From Deltaproteobacteria bacterium (GTDB lineage: Bacteria > Myxococcota_A > Bradymonadia > UBA7976 > VGTA01): a stretch of 6,275 nt of DNA. The stretch covers positions 1 to 6,275 of the forward strand of contig VGTA01000214.1 of NCBI GenBank assembly GCA_016874875.1, given 5' to 3'. The notes below the pieces were generated by a model. That model made no database searches and was not told the DNA's origin. It saw only the letters and a program-made list of their open reading frames with translations. A program made the translations under genes and the position numbers. Each line of letters opens with the position of its first letter. The stretch's first letter is position 1. This document shows positions 6,126-6,275 of the stretch, in pieces.

Positions 6126-6275
6126 AGCCGCGCGCGAGTGAGTTCATAGAGCTACTTCACAGGGCGATCACAGCCCCCTGCCCCGCGCCCAACCCATCTC
6201 TCTTGCGGGGCGTCTTCTTTTCGCCCTATGGTGTGTGCGCATGATCATCAAGCTCATCAAGAAGCGTGCGTAAGC
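6126..6275. other. upstream region with undecided open frames at the right edge
   Basis: This segment lies upstream of the probable promoter. Two minus-strand frames are open from the right edge. One ends at TAG 6228-6226 (reading LRTLLDELDDHAHTP) and one at TGA 6170-6168 (about 35 residues with an Arg-rich tail). Either could be the tail of an upstream gene, but the visible part is too short to choose. On the plus strand an ATG at 6228 is also open to the edge without a ribosome binding site. A small inverted repeat (GGGCG at 6208-6212, CGCCC at 6222-6226) has no U-tract, so I do not call it a terminator. Confidence 0.3.

Noticed and set aside
6208..6226. Possible terminator hairpin (GGGCG / CGCCC with a nine-base loop)
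   Set aside because: The stem is only five pairs and is not followed by a T-rich run in either direction.
6241..6273. Ten-codon plus-strand frame MIIKLIKKRA
   Set aside because: It is very short, has no ribosome binding site and cannot be separated from the competing open frames at the window edge.

Overview
The window is very GC-rich. All convincing genes lie on the minus strand, with third codon positions almost saturated with G or C. Two large genes begin with lipoprotein signal peptides. One carries an IgGFc-binding-protein-like domain and the other five IPT/TIG domains. This combination, with low-complexity Ala/Pro/Gly linkers behind the lipobox, suggests a high-GC Gram-negative bacterium of the Myxococcota or Bradymonadota type. 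That placement is inferred from gene content and composition and was not tested by a search.

Layout, read in the direction of transcription (right to left). Positions 6055-6275 are mostly non-coding and hold a good -10 hexamer (6120-6125) and a Shine-Dalgarno site for the first gene. Next is a cysteine-rich lipoprotein with an IgGFc-binding-like domain (4018-6054). A 127-base gap follows, containing five perfect copies of a 12-base repeat. Then come a lipoprotein with five IPT/TIG domains and an unassigned C-terminal half (912-3890), a small YkgJ-type CxxxCxxCC cysteine-cluster protein (243-902), and the start of a Gly/Gln-repeat protein that runs off the left edge (1-230). The last three genes are 9 and 12 bases apart, so they almost certainly share a transcript. 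The first gene may belong to the same operon.

The two lipoproteins look like envelope or cell-surface proteins for adhesion or matrix contact: many cysteines, Ig-like beta-sandwich repeats, and disordered tethers after the lipidated cysteine. The two downstream proteins have no signal peptide and look cytoplasmic. One is a probable metal or Fe-S binding protein and the other has a disordered Gly/Gln-rich N terminus. How they relate to the lipoproteins is not evident from sequence.

The most unusual structural signal is the recurrence of period-12 tandem repeats with unrelated unit sequences: Gly/Gln repeat at 131-202, intergenic at 3925-3992, Gln-Ala-Gly-Ala repeat at 5823-5894, and a two-copy unit inside a signal peptide at 5949-5972. 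A 9-base repeat builds the other signal peptide (3799-3825). No CRISPR array, tRNA, rRNA or insertion sequence was seen, and no stretch over 300 bases lacks a gene.
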